Positions 15,357-21,683 of a DNA stretch of 21,683 nt are shown here, piece after piece. The translations under genes and the position numbers were made by a program. This stretch comes from CAYQTO01 sp964420455 (GTDB taxonomy: Bacteria; Sumerlaeota; Sumerlaeia; SLMS01). Where the stretch lies: contig CAYQTO010000046.1 of the NCBI GenBank assembly GCA_964420455.1, forward strand, positions 1-21,683. Direction: 5' to 3'. Numbering within the stretch: position 1 is the stretch's first letter; every line of letters begins with the position of its first letter. The notes beneath the pieces were generated by a model, which worked only from the letters and a program-made list of their open reading frames with translations, was not told the DNA's origin and searched no databases.

Positions 15357-17030
15357 ATGGCTGAACAGTTTATCTTCACGATGTACGGTCTGAATCGGCA
15401 CTACGGCCAGAAGCATGTCCTCAAGGACATCAACCTCAGCTTCTTTCCGGGGGCCAAGATCGGCATCGTCGGCGAGAACGGCTCCGGCAAGTCGACGGTC
15501 CTGCGCATCATGGCCGGCGTCGACCAGGACTACCAGGGCAAGGCAGACCTCACGAAGAACTTCACGCGGGGCTACGTGGCGCAGGAGCCGAGGCTCGACG
15601 AGGAGAAGAACGTCCGCCAGAATCTCGAGGCCGCCTTCGCCACCATCGTCTCCGACCTCAACGAGTACGACGAGATCACCGCAAAAATGGGCGAAGACCT
15701 GAGCGACGACGAGATGCAGAAGCTCATGGATCGCATGGCGGAACTCCAGGACCGGCTCGACGCGGCCGACGCCTGGAACCTCGACCAGAAGATCAACCAG
15801 GCCTGCGAGGCTCTCGTCCTTCCGCCCGACGACCGCATCGTCGCCACGCTCTCCGGCGGCGAAAAGCGCCGCGTTGCCCTCGCCCGCATCCTCATGGAGC
15901 AGCCCGACCTCCTCCTCCTCGACGAGCCCACCAACCACCTCGACCCGGTCACCGTCGACTGGCTCGAGCGCCAGCTCTCCGACTACCCCGGCACCGTCAT
16001 CATCGTCACCCACGACCGCTACTTCCTCGACAACATCACCAAGTGGATCCTCGAGCTCGACCACGGCGCGGGCATTCCCTTCGAGGGGAATTACTCGGGC
16101 TGGCTCTCGCAGAAGCTCCAGAAGCTGGCCCAGGACGAGAAGAAGGACTCGCCGCGACGCCGGGCCCTCGAGCGCGAGTTCAAGTGGATCAAGATGAGCA
16201 CCGGCGACCGCCACGACCTCCAGCGGTCGCGACTCGCCGAGTATGAGCGCCTCGTCGCCGAGGAAAGCGCCGCCAACAAGAAGGAATCCGCCGTCATCCA
16301 AATCGCCCCGGGCCCCCACCTCGGCGACCAGGTCCTCGAGTTCGACAACGTCACCAAGGGCTACAACGGAGTGAACCTGATCGAGAACCTGACATTCAAC
16401 CTTCCGCGGGCGGGTGTCGTGGGCGTGATCGGCCCCAACGGCGCCGGCAAGACGACCCTTTTTCGCATGATCGTTGGCAGGGAGCAGCCCGATGCCGGCG
16501 AGATCCGAGTCGGCTCCACCGTCGAGATCAGCTACGTCGACCAGGAGCGGTCGACCCTCACCGGCGACCACACACTTGTGGAGGAAATCGGCGGAGGGAA
16601 CGACGAGATCGACGTCGCTGGCCGCATGGTCCCCGTCCGCCAGTACCTCTCGCGGTTCGGCTTTCGCGGCCAGGACCAGCAGAAACCGGTCAGCCAGTTC
16701 TCCGGAGGCGAGCGCAACCGCGCCAACCTCGCCAAGCTCCTCCGCGAAGGCGGCAACCTCCTCCTCCTCGACGAGCCCACCAACGACCTCGATGTCAACA
16801 CGCTCCGGCTCCTCGAGGAAGCGATCCTCAATTTCTCCGGCTGCGTCCTCGTCATCAGCCACGACCGGTTCTTCCTCAACCGCATCTGCACCCACACCCT
16901 TGCATTCGAGGGCGACGGCCAGGTGCGCTGGTACGAGGGCAACTATGAGGAGTACGAGACCTGGCGGGAGAAGGAAATCGGCTCGCGGCTCTTTGAAGAC
17001 CGCCGCGGCAAGTACCGCCGTATTGTCTAG
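15357..17030 (+). CDS. ettA: Energy-dependent translational throttle protein EttA (ABC-F ATPase)
   Basis: Cytoplasmic ABC-F protein that binds the ribosomal E site and gates the first elongation steps according to ATP/ADP. Its 557 residues match E. coli EttA (555). The N-terminus MAEQFIFTMYGLNRHYGQKHVLKDINLSFFPGAKIG is diagnostic. ATPase 1 has Walker A GENGSGKST (39-47), signature LSGGE (165-169) and LLLLDEPTNHLD (185-196, Glu190). The inter-domain arm/linker region (about 245-325) includes WILELDHGAGIPFEGNYSGWL and WIKMSTGDRHDLQRSRLAEY. ATPase 2 has GPNGAGKTT (359-367), FSGGE (448-452) and LLLLDEPTNDLD (468-479, Glu473). The start is fixed by homology; no Shine-Dalgarno site is visible, and an upstream in-frame TTG at 15267 would add a Pro-rich tail absent from the family. 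It converges with glf across a hairpin. Confidence 0.95.
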   Translation: MAEQFIFTMYGLNRHYGQKHVLKDINLSFFPGAKIGIVGENGSGKSTVLRIMAGVDQDYQGKADLTKNFTRGYVAQEPRLDEEKNVRQNLEAAFATIVSDLNEYDEITAKMGEDLSDDEMQKLMDRMAELQDRLDAADAWNLDQKINQACEALVLPPDDRIVATLSGGEKRRVALARILMEQPDLLLLDEPTNHLDPVTVDWLERQLSDYPGTVIIVTHDRYFLDNITKWILELDHGAGIPFEGNYSGWLSQKLQKLAQDEKKDSPRRRALEREFKWIKMSTGDRHDLQRSRLAEYERLVAEESAANKKESAVIQIAPGPHLGDQVLEFDNVTKGYNGVNLIENLTFNLPRAGVVGVIGPNGAGKTTLFRMIVGREQPDAGEIRVGSTVEISYVDQERSTLTGDHTLVEEIGGGNDEIDVAGRMVPVRQYLSRFGFRGQDQQKPVSQFSGGERNRANLAKLLREGGNLLLLDEPTNDLDVNTLRLLEEAILNFSGCVLVISHDRFFLNRICTHTLAFEGDGQVRWYEGNYEEYETWREKEIGSRLFEDRRGKYRRIV

Positions 17031-17041
17031 ACAAGCAGCGG

Positions 17042-17077
17042 AGGCCCGCCTTCAGCCCCCCAGCTGCTGGCGGGCCT
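17042..17077. terminator. Strong hairpin between convergent ettA and glf, likely bidirectional terminator
   Basis: AGGCCCGCC (17042-17050) and GGCGGGCCT (17069-17077) form a perfect 9-bp stem. On the minus strand the 18-nt interior refolds as CAGC, TGGGGG loop, GCTG, flanked by a small AG/AA internal loop. It lies 12 bp after the ettA stop and spans the last codons and stop of glf. No T-tract follows on either side, so it may act as an mRNA 3'-end stabiliser or a factor-assisted terminator. Confidence 0.55.
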
Positions 17078-18158
17078 TCTGCAACGCCGAACCAATGACC
17101 TGGTGCATGTCGAAGTACTTGTACTCCGCCAGCCGGCCGCCAAAGATCACGTTCCCTTCCTCTCGGGCCATCTCCTGGTACTTTGCCAGCACCGCCCGGT
17201 CCTCCGGCGCGTTGACCGGATAGTACGGCCGGTCGTTGTCCACCTGCGAGTACTCGCGGACGATCACGGTGCGCTGAGGCGTGTGCCTCTTTTCCAGGTG
17301 CAGATGCCTGGGCTCGTGGATGCGTGTATACGGGACGTCGAGGTCGGCGAAGTTCATCACCGAGGTGCCCTGGAAGTCCTCCTTGTGGAGGAGTTCGAGT
17401 TCGAACCGGACGGAGCGCCAGTTGAGCCGGCCGTGGGCGTAGCCGAAGTAGCGGTCGATCGGGCCTGTATAGACGATGCGCCTGGCCCTGCGGGCGAGGT
17501 CCTCGCGGTCCGCGAGGAAGTCCACCCCGAGCTCGACCGGCACGCCGTCCAGGAGCCGATCGAAGATCGGTGTATAGCCGCCGATGGGGATGCCCTGGTA
17601 ACGGTCGTTGAAGTACGAGTCGAAGAACGAGGTGCGGAAGGGCAGGCGCGTGAGGACCGAGGCGGGGATCTCCCGCGGGTCGCGGCCCCACTGCTTGATG
17701 GTATATCCCTTGAAGAAGGCCTCGTAGAGTTCGTGGCCCATGAGGCTGAGGGCCTTCTCCTCGAAGTTGGCGGGCTGGGCGATGGGTTCGCGCTTCGATT
17801 CCAGGAACGCCTCCACTTCGTCCGGCCGGAGGTTCACGCCAAAGAACTGGTTGATGGTGCCGAGGTTGATCGGCATGGCGTAGACGCGGTCGCGGTGCGT
17901 CGTCAGCACGCGGTGCTGATAGCGGTTAAACTCGGTGAACCGGTTGATGTACGCCCAGATTTCCGGCGAATTGGTGTGAAAGATATGCGTTCCGTATTGG
18001 TGAACGTTGATGTTCGTTCCTTCGTAATCGTAGGAGTAGCAATTGCCGCCAAGGTGGGAACGCTGGTCGAGGACGAGGACCGAGCGGCCCGCCTCGCGGG
18101 CCTGTTGGGCGAAAACCGCCCCGAAGAATCCGGCTCCGACAATGAGGTAATCGTACAC
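17052..18158 (-). CDS. glf: UDP-galactopyranose mutase
   Basis: FAD enzyme that interconverts UDP-galactopyranose and UDP-galactofuranose, the donor for galactofuranose in O-antigens, capsules or other surface glycans. The 368 residues match bacterial Glf. FAD-binding IVGAGFFGAVFAQQ spans 6-19, then LGGNCYSYDYEGTNINVHQYGTHIFHT (36-62), the substrate-site region GYTIKQWGRDPREIPASVLTRLPFR (151-175, Arg175), YFGYAHGRLNWRSVRFE (237-253), the conserved PYTRIHEPRH (277-286, Arg279) and GGRLAEYKYFDMHQVI (340-355). Translation starts at GTG (18158), supported by AAGGA about 9 nt upstream. No glycosyltransferase genes adjoin it, although a polysaccharide exporter ATPase lies at the other end of the window. 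It is divergent from the redox operon and convergent with ettA. Confidence 0.95.
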   Translation of the reverse strand: MYDYLIVGAGFFGAVFAQQAREAGRSVLVLDQRSHLGGNCYSYDYEGTNINVHQYGTHIFHTNSPEIWAYINRFTEFNRYQHRVLTTHRDRVYAMPINLGTINQFFGVNLRPDEVEAFLESKREPIAQPANFEEKALSLMGHELYEAFFKGYTIKQWGRDPREIPASVLTRLPFRTSFFDSYFNDRYQGIPIGGYTPIFDRLLDGVPVELGVDFLADREDLARRARRIVYTGPIDRYFGYAHGRLNWRSVRFELELLHKEDFQGTSVMNFADLDVPYTRIHEPRHLHLEKRHTPQRTVIVREYSQVDNDRPYYPVNAPEDRAVLAKYQEMAREEGNVIFGGRLAEYKYFDMHQVIGSALQKARQQLGG

Positions 18159-18336
18159 GAATCAATGTCCTTCGGGATAGCGGCGTGACGAATCGGTCGC
18201 TGGCGGGACCGTGGCAAGACGATTCCCCGGGGCGGCCCGGTCCGGGCTGCACTCATCTTGCGCTTATTGGGAACCACACGGGCAGGCCGCCCCCTGGGCG
18301 CCCGTTCATGGTACAACCACAATCGCGGAGACGTGC
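18159..18336. promoter_or_regulatory. Divergent intergenic region between glf and the redox operon
   Basis: This 178-bp gap should drive both the glf transcript and the four-gene plus-strand operon. I see Shine-Dalgarno sites for each (minus AAGGA at 18172-18168; plus GGAG at 18327-18330) but no promoter hexamers worth naming. An open plus frame from 18211 runs into the SDR gene, but it has no recognisable protein features before the SDR start. Confidence 0.4.
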
Positions 18337-19071
18337 ATGAGTGAAAAGATCGCAGTCATCTTTGGAGCCACCGGGGGGGCCGGATCCGCCCTTGCCCGTC
18401 GCCTGGGCAAGAACGGCTGGCAGCTGGTTCTCGCGGGACGAAACGGCGAGAAGCTCGAGGCGCTCGCCGGCGAGGTTGGCGGCAAGCCCCTGATCGCCGA
18501 CGCCACCAAGCCCGACGAGGTTGACGCCACCATCGACAGGACGACGAAGGAGACCGGCGTGCCCACCGCGGTGGTCAACTGTGTCGGCTCGATCATCATC
18601 AAGCCCGCCCACCTGACCAAGGACGAGGAGTGGCACGAGACGATCGACCTGAACCTGAACACGAGCTTTTACATTGTGCGGGCGGCGGCGAAGGCGATGC
18701 GCAAAGGGGGCGGCGCGATCGCCCTTTGCACGACGGCCGCCGCGCTCATCGGCATCTCCAACCACGAGGCGATCGCGGCGGCGAAGGGCGGCGTCATCGG
18801 CCTGATGCGAGCCGCGGCGGCCAGCTACGCCCGCTCGGGCATCCGCGTCAACGCCGTCGCCCCCGGCCTTGTCGAGACCGAAATGGCCCGCAAGATCACC
18901 GAGAACGACGCCGCCCGCAAGTTCTCCCTCGGCATGCACCCCATGGGAAGGCTCGGCACCGCGGACGACGTCGCAAGTGCCCTTGCCTGGCTGATCGACC
19001 CGGAGCAGTCCTGGGTCACGGGCCAGGTCCTCGGCGTCGAGGGCGGGCTATCATCCCTCAAGGACCACTGA
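18337..19071 (+). CDS. SDR-fold NAD(P)-dependent oxidoreductase-like protein lacking the catalytic Tyr
   Basis: 244-residue short-chain dehydrogenase/reductase fold. Nucleotide-binding GATGGAGSALARR (10-22) is followed by a NADP-type LAGRN strand end, ADATKPDEV, VVNCVGSI (the NNAG position), and the C-terminal RVNAVAPGLVETEMARK, HPMGRLGTADDVASALAWL and WVTGQVLGVEGGL, all good SDR features. The active-site segment reads ALCTTAAALIGISNHEAIAAAKGG. Where classical SDRs have Ser and YxxxK, this one has Thr and IxxxK, so the catalytic Tyr is Ile while Lys is kept. It may therefore be catalytically altered or non-enzymatic. ATG 18337 follows GGAG with a spacing of 6 nt. It is the first gene of a tight operon; the next gene starts 5 nt after its stop. 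Confidence 0.88.
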   Translation: MSEKIAVIFGATGGAGSALARRLGKNGWQLVLAGRNGEKLEALAGEVGGKPLIADATKPDEVDATIDRTTKETGVPTAVVNCVGSIIIKPAHLTKDEEWHETIDLNLNTSFYIVRAAAKAMRKGGGAIALCTTAAALIGISNHEAIAAAKGGVIGLMRAAAASYARSGIRVNAVAPGLVETEMARKITENDAARKFSLGMHPMGRLGTADDVASALAWLIDPEQSWVTGQVLGVEGGLSSLKDH

Positions 19072-19076
19072 TACCC

Positions 19077-20513
19077 ATGCTCCGCACCCATGAGTCGCGC
19101 ACGAGGATCGACGCCCCGGCGCGCTTCGCCTTTGATTGGCACACGCGGCCGGGTGCCTTCGAACGCCTCGCCCCCCCCTGGGAGGAACTCCGCGTTGTCC
19201 GCAAGAGCGGCGGCATCAGGGACGGCGACGAGCTCGTCTTCAAGATCCGCATGGGGCCGGGGGTCTGGTGGACATGGCACGCGCGGCACTTCGGCTACGA
19301 GGAGGGCGTGCGCTTCTGCGACGAGCAGATCCGCGGCCCCTTCGCCGTCTGGAAGCACGAGCACCGCTTCGATCCCATCGGCGACGAGCAGTGCGAACTG
19401 GTCGATACGGTGGAGTACTCCCTGCCGCTGGAGCCCCTCGGACGCCTGGCACCAAAATGCCTCACGGAGGGCAAAATTCAGGCGATGTTTGCCTACCGGA
19501 CGGCCGTGACCAAGCGCGACATCGAACGGCACTGGAAGGCGCAGGCGCCGCCCCTGCGGGTGGCCATGACGGGATCATCGGGGCTGGTGGGGTCGACTCT
19601 GACGCCGTTTCTCACCGCTGGAGGCCACGCGGTGGTTCCGATGGTGCGGTCGAAACGGAAGGCGGCGGAGACGCCCGGAGCCGTCCATTGGTCGCCCCGC
19701 GAAGGGCTTTCCGCCGAGTCCCGCCGCGCGCTGGACGGCATCGACGCGGTTGTGCACCTTGCCGGCGAGTCGATCCTCGGCGTGTGGACGGCCGACAAGA
19801 AGCGCCGCATCCGCGACAGCCGGGTGGAAGGCACCCGGGCCTTGTGCGAGGGGCTCGCCGCCCTCGAGCACAAGCCCAAGGTCCTGGTCTGCGCCTCCGC
19901 TGTTGGGTTCTATGGCGACCGGGGCGACGAGGAGATCACCGAGGAGTCCGCCTCCGGCGAGGGGTTCCTCGCGGAGGTGGCACGCGAGTGGGAGCAAGCC
20001 ACCGCACCCGCCCGCGAGGCAGGCATTCGCGTGGTCACCATCCGAATTGGCGTCGTCCTGAGCCCGAAAGGGGGGGCCCTCGCCGCCATGCTGCCCGCGT
20101 TCAACTTCGGGGTCGGCGGCCGCCTCGGCGCCGGACATCAGTACATGAGCTGGATCGCCCTCGACGATCTTGTAGGTCTCTTTCACCACGCACTCGTCAA
20201 CGACGCCGTCCAGGGACCGGTGAACGGAACGGCACCGAACCCGGTGAGGAACCGGGAACTGACCGCCACGCTCGCCAGCGTGCTCAACCGTCCCGCCTTC
20301 CTTCCAGCCCCACGCTTTGCCCTCTCCGCCCTCCCCGGCGGCATGGGCACCGAGGTCTTCCTCGCCTCCCTCCGCGTCCTTCCCCAAAAGGCCCAACAGA
20401 CCGGTTACGAATTTGCACTTCCAGACCTCGAAGCCGCGTTGCGGCACCTCCTGGGGCGACAACGCCCCACACCACCTAACGCCGCAAAGGCCACCACCAG
20501 GAGCCGCCGTTGA
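19077..20513 (+). CDS. SRPBCC domain fused to TIGR01777-type NAD-dependent epimerase
   Basis: 478-residue two-domain protein. Residues 1-150 form a START-like SRPBCC ligand-binding domain (HESRTRIDAPARFAFDWHTRPGAFERLAPPW, HARHFGYEEGVRFCDEQIRGPFAVWKHEHRF). Residues 160-455 are an extended SDR of the TIGR01777/YfcH (SulA-like) family with MTGSSGLVGSTLTPFL (164-179), VVHLAGESILG, SRVEGTRALCEGL, ASAVGFYGDRGDEEITEES and IRIGVVLSPKGGALAAMLPAF. The C-terminal part matches the DUF1731 region (AFLPAPRFALSALPGGMGTEVFLASLRVLP). A basic Pro/Thr-rich tail ends it. No function is established for the family; a lipid or isoprenoid-like ligand is often supposed. The ATG at 19077 is 5 nt after the SDR stop; AAGGA lies about 12 nt upstream. 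Its TGA overlaps the TTG start of the next gene. Confidence 0.9.
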   Translation: MLRTHESRTRIDAPARFAFDWHTRPGAFERLAPPWEELRVVRKSGGIRDGDELVFKIRMGPGVWWTWHARHFGYEEGVRFCDEQIRGPFAVWKHEHRFDPIGDEQCELVDTVEYSLPLEPLGRLAPKCLTEGKIQAMFAYRTAVTKRDIERHWKAQAPPLRVAMTGSSGLVGSTLTPFLTAGGHAVVPMVRSKRKAAETPGAVHWSPREGLSAESRRALDGIDAVVHLAGESILGVWTADKKRRIRDSRVEGTRALCEGLAALEHKPKVLVCASAVGFYGDRGDEEITEESASGEGFLAEVAREWEQATAPAREAGIRVVTIRIGVVLSPKGGALAAMLPAFNFGVGGRLGAGHQYMSWIALDDLVGLFHHALVNDAVQGPVNGTAPNPVRNRELTATLASVLNRPAFLPAPRFALSALPGGMGTEVFLASLRVLPQKAQQTGYEFALPDLEAALRHLLGRQRPTPPNAAKATTRSRR

Positions 20514-21055
20514 AGACCGAAGTCACCCAAGCACCCAAGAACCTGATGGAGCAGATGCGTGCCAACGACGGGCGCACGCTCCTGGAGATCACGGCCAAGG
20601 CGCCCACCCTGATCGTCTTTCTTCGCCACAGCGGCTGCACCTTCTGTCGCGAAACGCTCGGCGATCTGGTTCGCCATCGCGCCCGGATCGAAGAGAAAGG
20701 GACGCAGATCGTACTCGTCCACCTGGGCCCGGAGTCCTCCGCCGGAAAGTTCATCGCCCGCTATGGCCTTGGGGATTTGCCTCGGATCAGCGATCCCGAG
20801 CGTCGCCTTTATCAGGCTTTCCAATTGCCCCGCGCCACCCTCGGCCAACTCTTTGCCCCCACGGTCTGGGTGCGCGGAGTCGCCGCCGTCCTCCAGGAGG
20901 GTCACTTCGTCGGCATCCCCGACGGCGACCCCTTCCAGATGCCCGGGAGCTTCCTCGTCCACGGGGACCGCATCCTGAAGGCCTTCCGCCATCAATCCGC
21001 CGCGGACCGTCCCGACTACGAAGACATGGCGTCCTGCGATCTCATGAGTGCCTGA
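20510..21055 (+). CDS. Peroxiredoxin-like (AhpC/TSA family) thiol-redox protein
   Basis: 181-residue thioredoxin-fold protein of the AhpC/TSA_2 or peroxiredoxin-like family. The redox motif SGCTFCRE places Cys43 and Cys46 (CxxC) after the first strand TLIVFLRH. Other family features are VLVHLGPESSAGKFIARYGL, a PRISDPERRLYQAF segment, and GSFLVHGDRILKAFRHQSAADRPDY near the C-terminus. The start is TTG at 20510, overlapping the previous gene's TGA in TTGA, with AGGAG about 7 nt upstream. The next Met, at residue 13, would lose that site and part of the first helix. It likely reduces peroxides or disulfides in the cytoplasm; no signal peptide is seen. It is translationally coupled to both neighbours; its own stop overlaps the FAD oxidoreductase start by 8 bp. 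Confidence 0.85.
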   Translation: MKTEVTQAPKNLMEQMRANDGRTLLEITAKAPTLIVFLRHSGCTFCRETLGDLVRHRARIEEKGTQIVLVHLGPESSAGKFIARYGLGDLPRISDPERRLYQAFQLPRATLGQLFAPTVWVRGVAAVLQEGHFVGIPDGDPFQMPGSFLVHGDRILKAFRHQSAADRPDYEDMASCDLMSA

Positions 21056-21683
21056 CACCGCCCTCCCCCGCAAAACCGATGTTGTTGTGATTGGGGCGGG
21101 GCTTGCCGGCCTCGCCTGCACCCATCATCTCCACCGCCAAGGCATCGAGGCACACCTGCTCGAGGCGCAGCCGGGCCCGGGCGGCCGTGTCCAGACCGAC
21201 CGGCACCCACAGGGGTATCTCCTCGATCGCGGCTTTCAGGTCCTCTTCACCGCCTACCCGGAGTGCGAGCGGATGCTCGACTACGCGTCCCTCCGGGTGC
21301 GCCCCTTCCACGCAGGAGCGATCATCCGTTGTGAAGGGCGTTTCCACCGGGTGGCCGACCCGCTTCGTCATCCGGGAAACCTGTTCGATACGTTGAATGC
21401 CCCAATCGGGTCGTTTCAGGACAAAATAAGGGTACTGAAGATTCGTCAACGGGCCCTCTCCTTCAACCTTAAGGGCATCTTTCGACGCCCGGAAGTGACC
21501 ACCGAGCAACTCCTCAGGGAAATGCGCTTCTCCTCGAGGATGATCGAGGGGTTCTTCCGGCCGTTTCTGGGGGGGATCTACCTCGAGCGCCCGCTGAGGA
21601 CCTCGAGTCGCCTTTTCGATTTTGTCATGCGCATGTTGATCCTTGGGGAAACCGGAGTTCCGGAGGAGGGGATGGGCGCCATT
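21048..21683 (+). CDS. FAD-dependent oxidoreductase (amine oxidase / phytoene desaturase-like), 3' part missing
   Basis: The first 212 residues of a flavoprotein that continues beyond the window. A Rossmann FAD motif DVVVIGAGLAGLACTHHL (11-28) is followed by the acidic strand end HLLEAQPGPGGRV (36-48), then GYLLDRGFQVLFTAYPE. Later motifs FFRPFLGGIYLERPLRTSSRLFDFVMRM (169-196) and GMG (208-210) match the NAD(P)/FAD-dependent oxidoreductases related to protoporphyrinogen oxidase and phytoene desaturase found in cyanobacteria and plastids. The start is GTG at 21048: an in-frame TGA at 21045-21047 rules out anything earlier, and the FAD motif follows closely. The gene overlaps the peroxiredoxin-like gene by 8 bp. 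The substrate is unknown; within this operon a hydrophobic (lipid or isoprenoid) substrate is plausible but unproven. Confidence 0.87.
   Translation, partial: MPDTALPRKTDVVVIGAGLAGLACTHHLHRQGIEAHLLEAQPGPGGRVQTDRHPQGYLLDRGFQVLFTAYPECERMLDYASLRVRPFHAGAIIRCEGRFHRVADPLRHPGNLFDTLNAPIGSFQDKIRVLKIRQRALSFNLKGIFRRPEVTTEQLLREMRFSSRMIEGFFRPFLGGIYLERPLRTSSRLFDFVMRMLILGETGVPEEGMGAI

Noticed and set aside
15907..16790. Nearly 30-bp repeat between the two Walker B regions of ettA (around 15907 and 16757)
   Set aside because: It encodes LLLLDEPTN in both ATPase halves with the same preferred CTC codons; shared function and codon bias explain it without recombination.
15087..16895. 602-codon minus-strand open frame opposite ettA
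   Set aside because: Repetitive Val/Leu/Glu/Asp-rich translation of ABC motifs read backwards; not a protein family.
19136..20479. 447-codon plus-strand frame inside the SRPBCC-epimerase gene
   Set aside because: Arg/Pro/Gly-rich alternate frame with no domain features; the true frame has clear epimerase motifs.
1..21683. tRNA, rRNA, CRISPR arrays, insertion sequences, phage or defence genes
   Set aside because: None was recognised on either strand; nearly all of the window is accounted for by ordinary protein genes.

Overview
The window is a compact stretch of a G+C-rich bacterial chromosome. Seventeen protein genes are called, two of them cut by the window edges. I see no RNA gene, insertion sequence, phage gene or CRISPR array. 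The organism looks Gram-negative: it has a lipoprotein of the BamE/SmpA type, exported wall hydrolases, a Wzt/KpsT-type polysaccharide exporter ATPase and UDP-galactopyranose mutase. The mix of phosphodiester glycosidases, a golvesin-domain amidase and many PAS domains suggests a little-studied environmental lineage (PVC, Sumerlaeota or Hydrogenedentota-like). That placement is a low-confidence guess.

Layout. Positions 1-1383 (minus) hold ksgA overlapping the start of a polysaccharide ABC-exporter ATPase. Positions 1483-3307 (plus) hold an aldo/keto reductase and an M55 D-aminopeptidase. Positions 3297-4856 (minus) hold a soluble transhydrogenase whose 3' end overlaps the peptidase gene. Positions 5029-11878 form a cell-envelope hydrolase island. 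On the plus strand it has a small lipoprotein overlapping a large exported amidase with golvesin, fibronectin III and C-terminal amidotransferase-like parts. On the minus strand it has a lipase-like hydrolase followed by two tandem phosphodiester glycosidases. The two arms converge and share a CTAG.

Positions 12025-15216 (plus) encode a soluble five-PAS hybrid histidine kinase. Positions 15357-17030 encode the translation factor EttA, which converges with glf (17052-18158, minus) across a strong hairpin. Positions 18337-21683 and beyond (plus) are a tightly packed redox operon: an SDR-like protein lacking the catalytic tyrosine, an SRPBCC-epimerase fusion, a TTG-started peroxiredoxin-like protein, and the first 212 residues of an FAD-dependent oxidoreductase.

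Two themes stand out. The first is envelope glycan and peptidoglycan turnover and export: ABC exporter, Glf, amidase, glycosidases, and possibly the D-aminopeptidase. The second is redox and NAD(P) chemistry: SthA, AKR and the final operon. Nothing here is a recognisable defence, toxin or mobile system. The best candidates for undescribed biology are the hydrolase island with its palindromic operator candidate, and the terminal redox operon with its tyrosine-less SDR.
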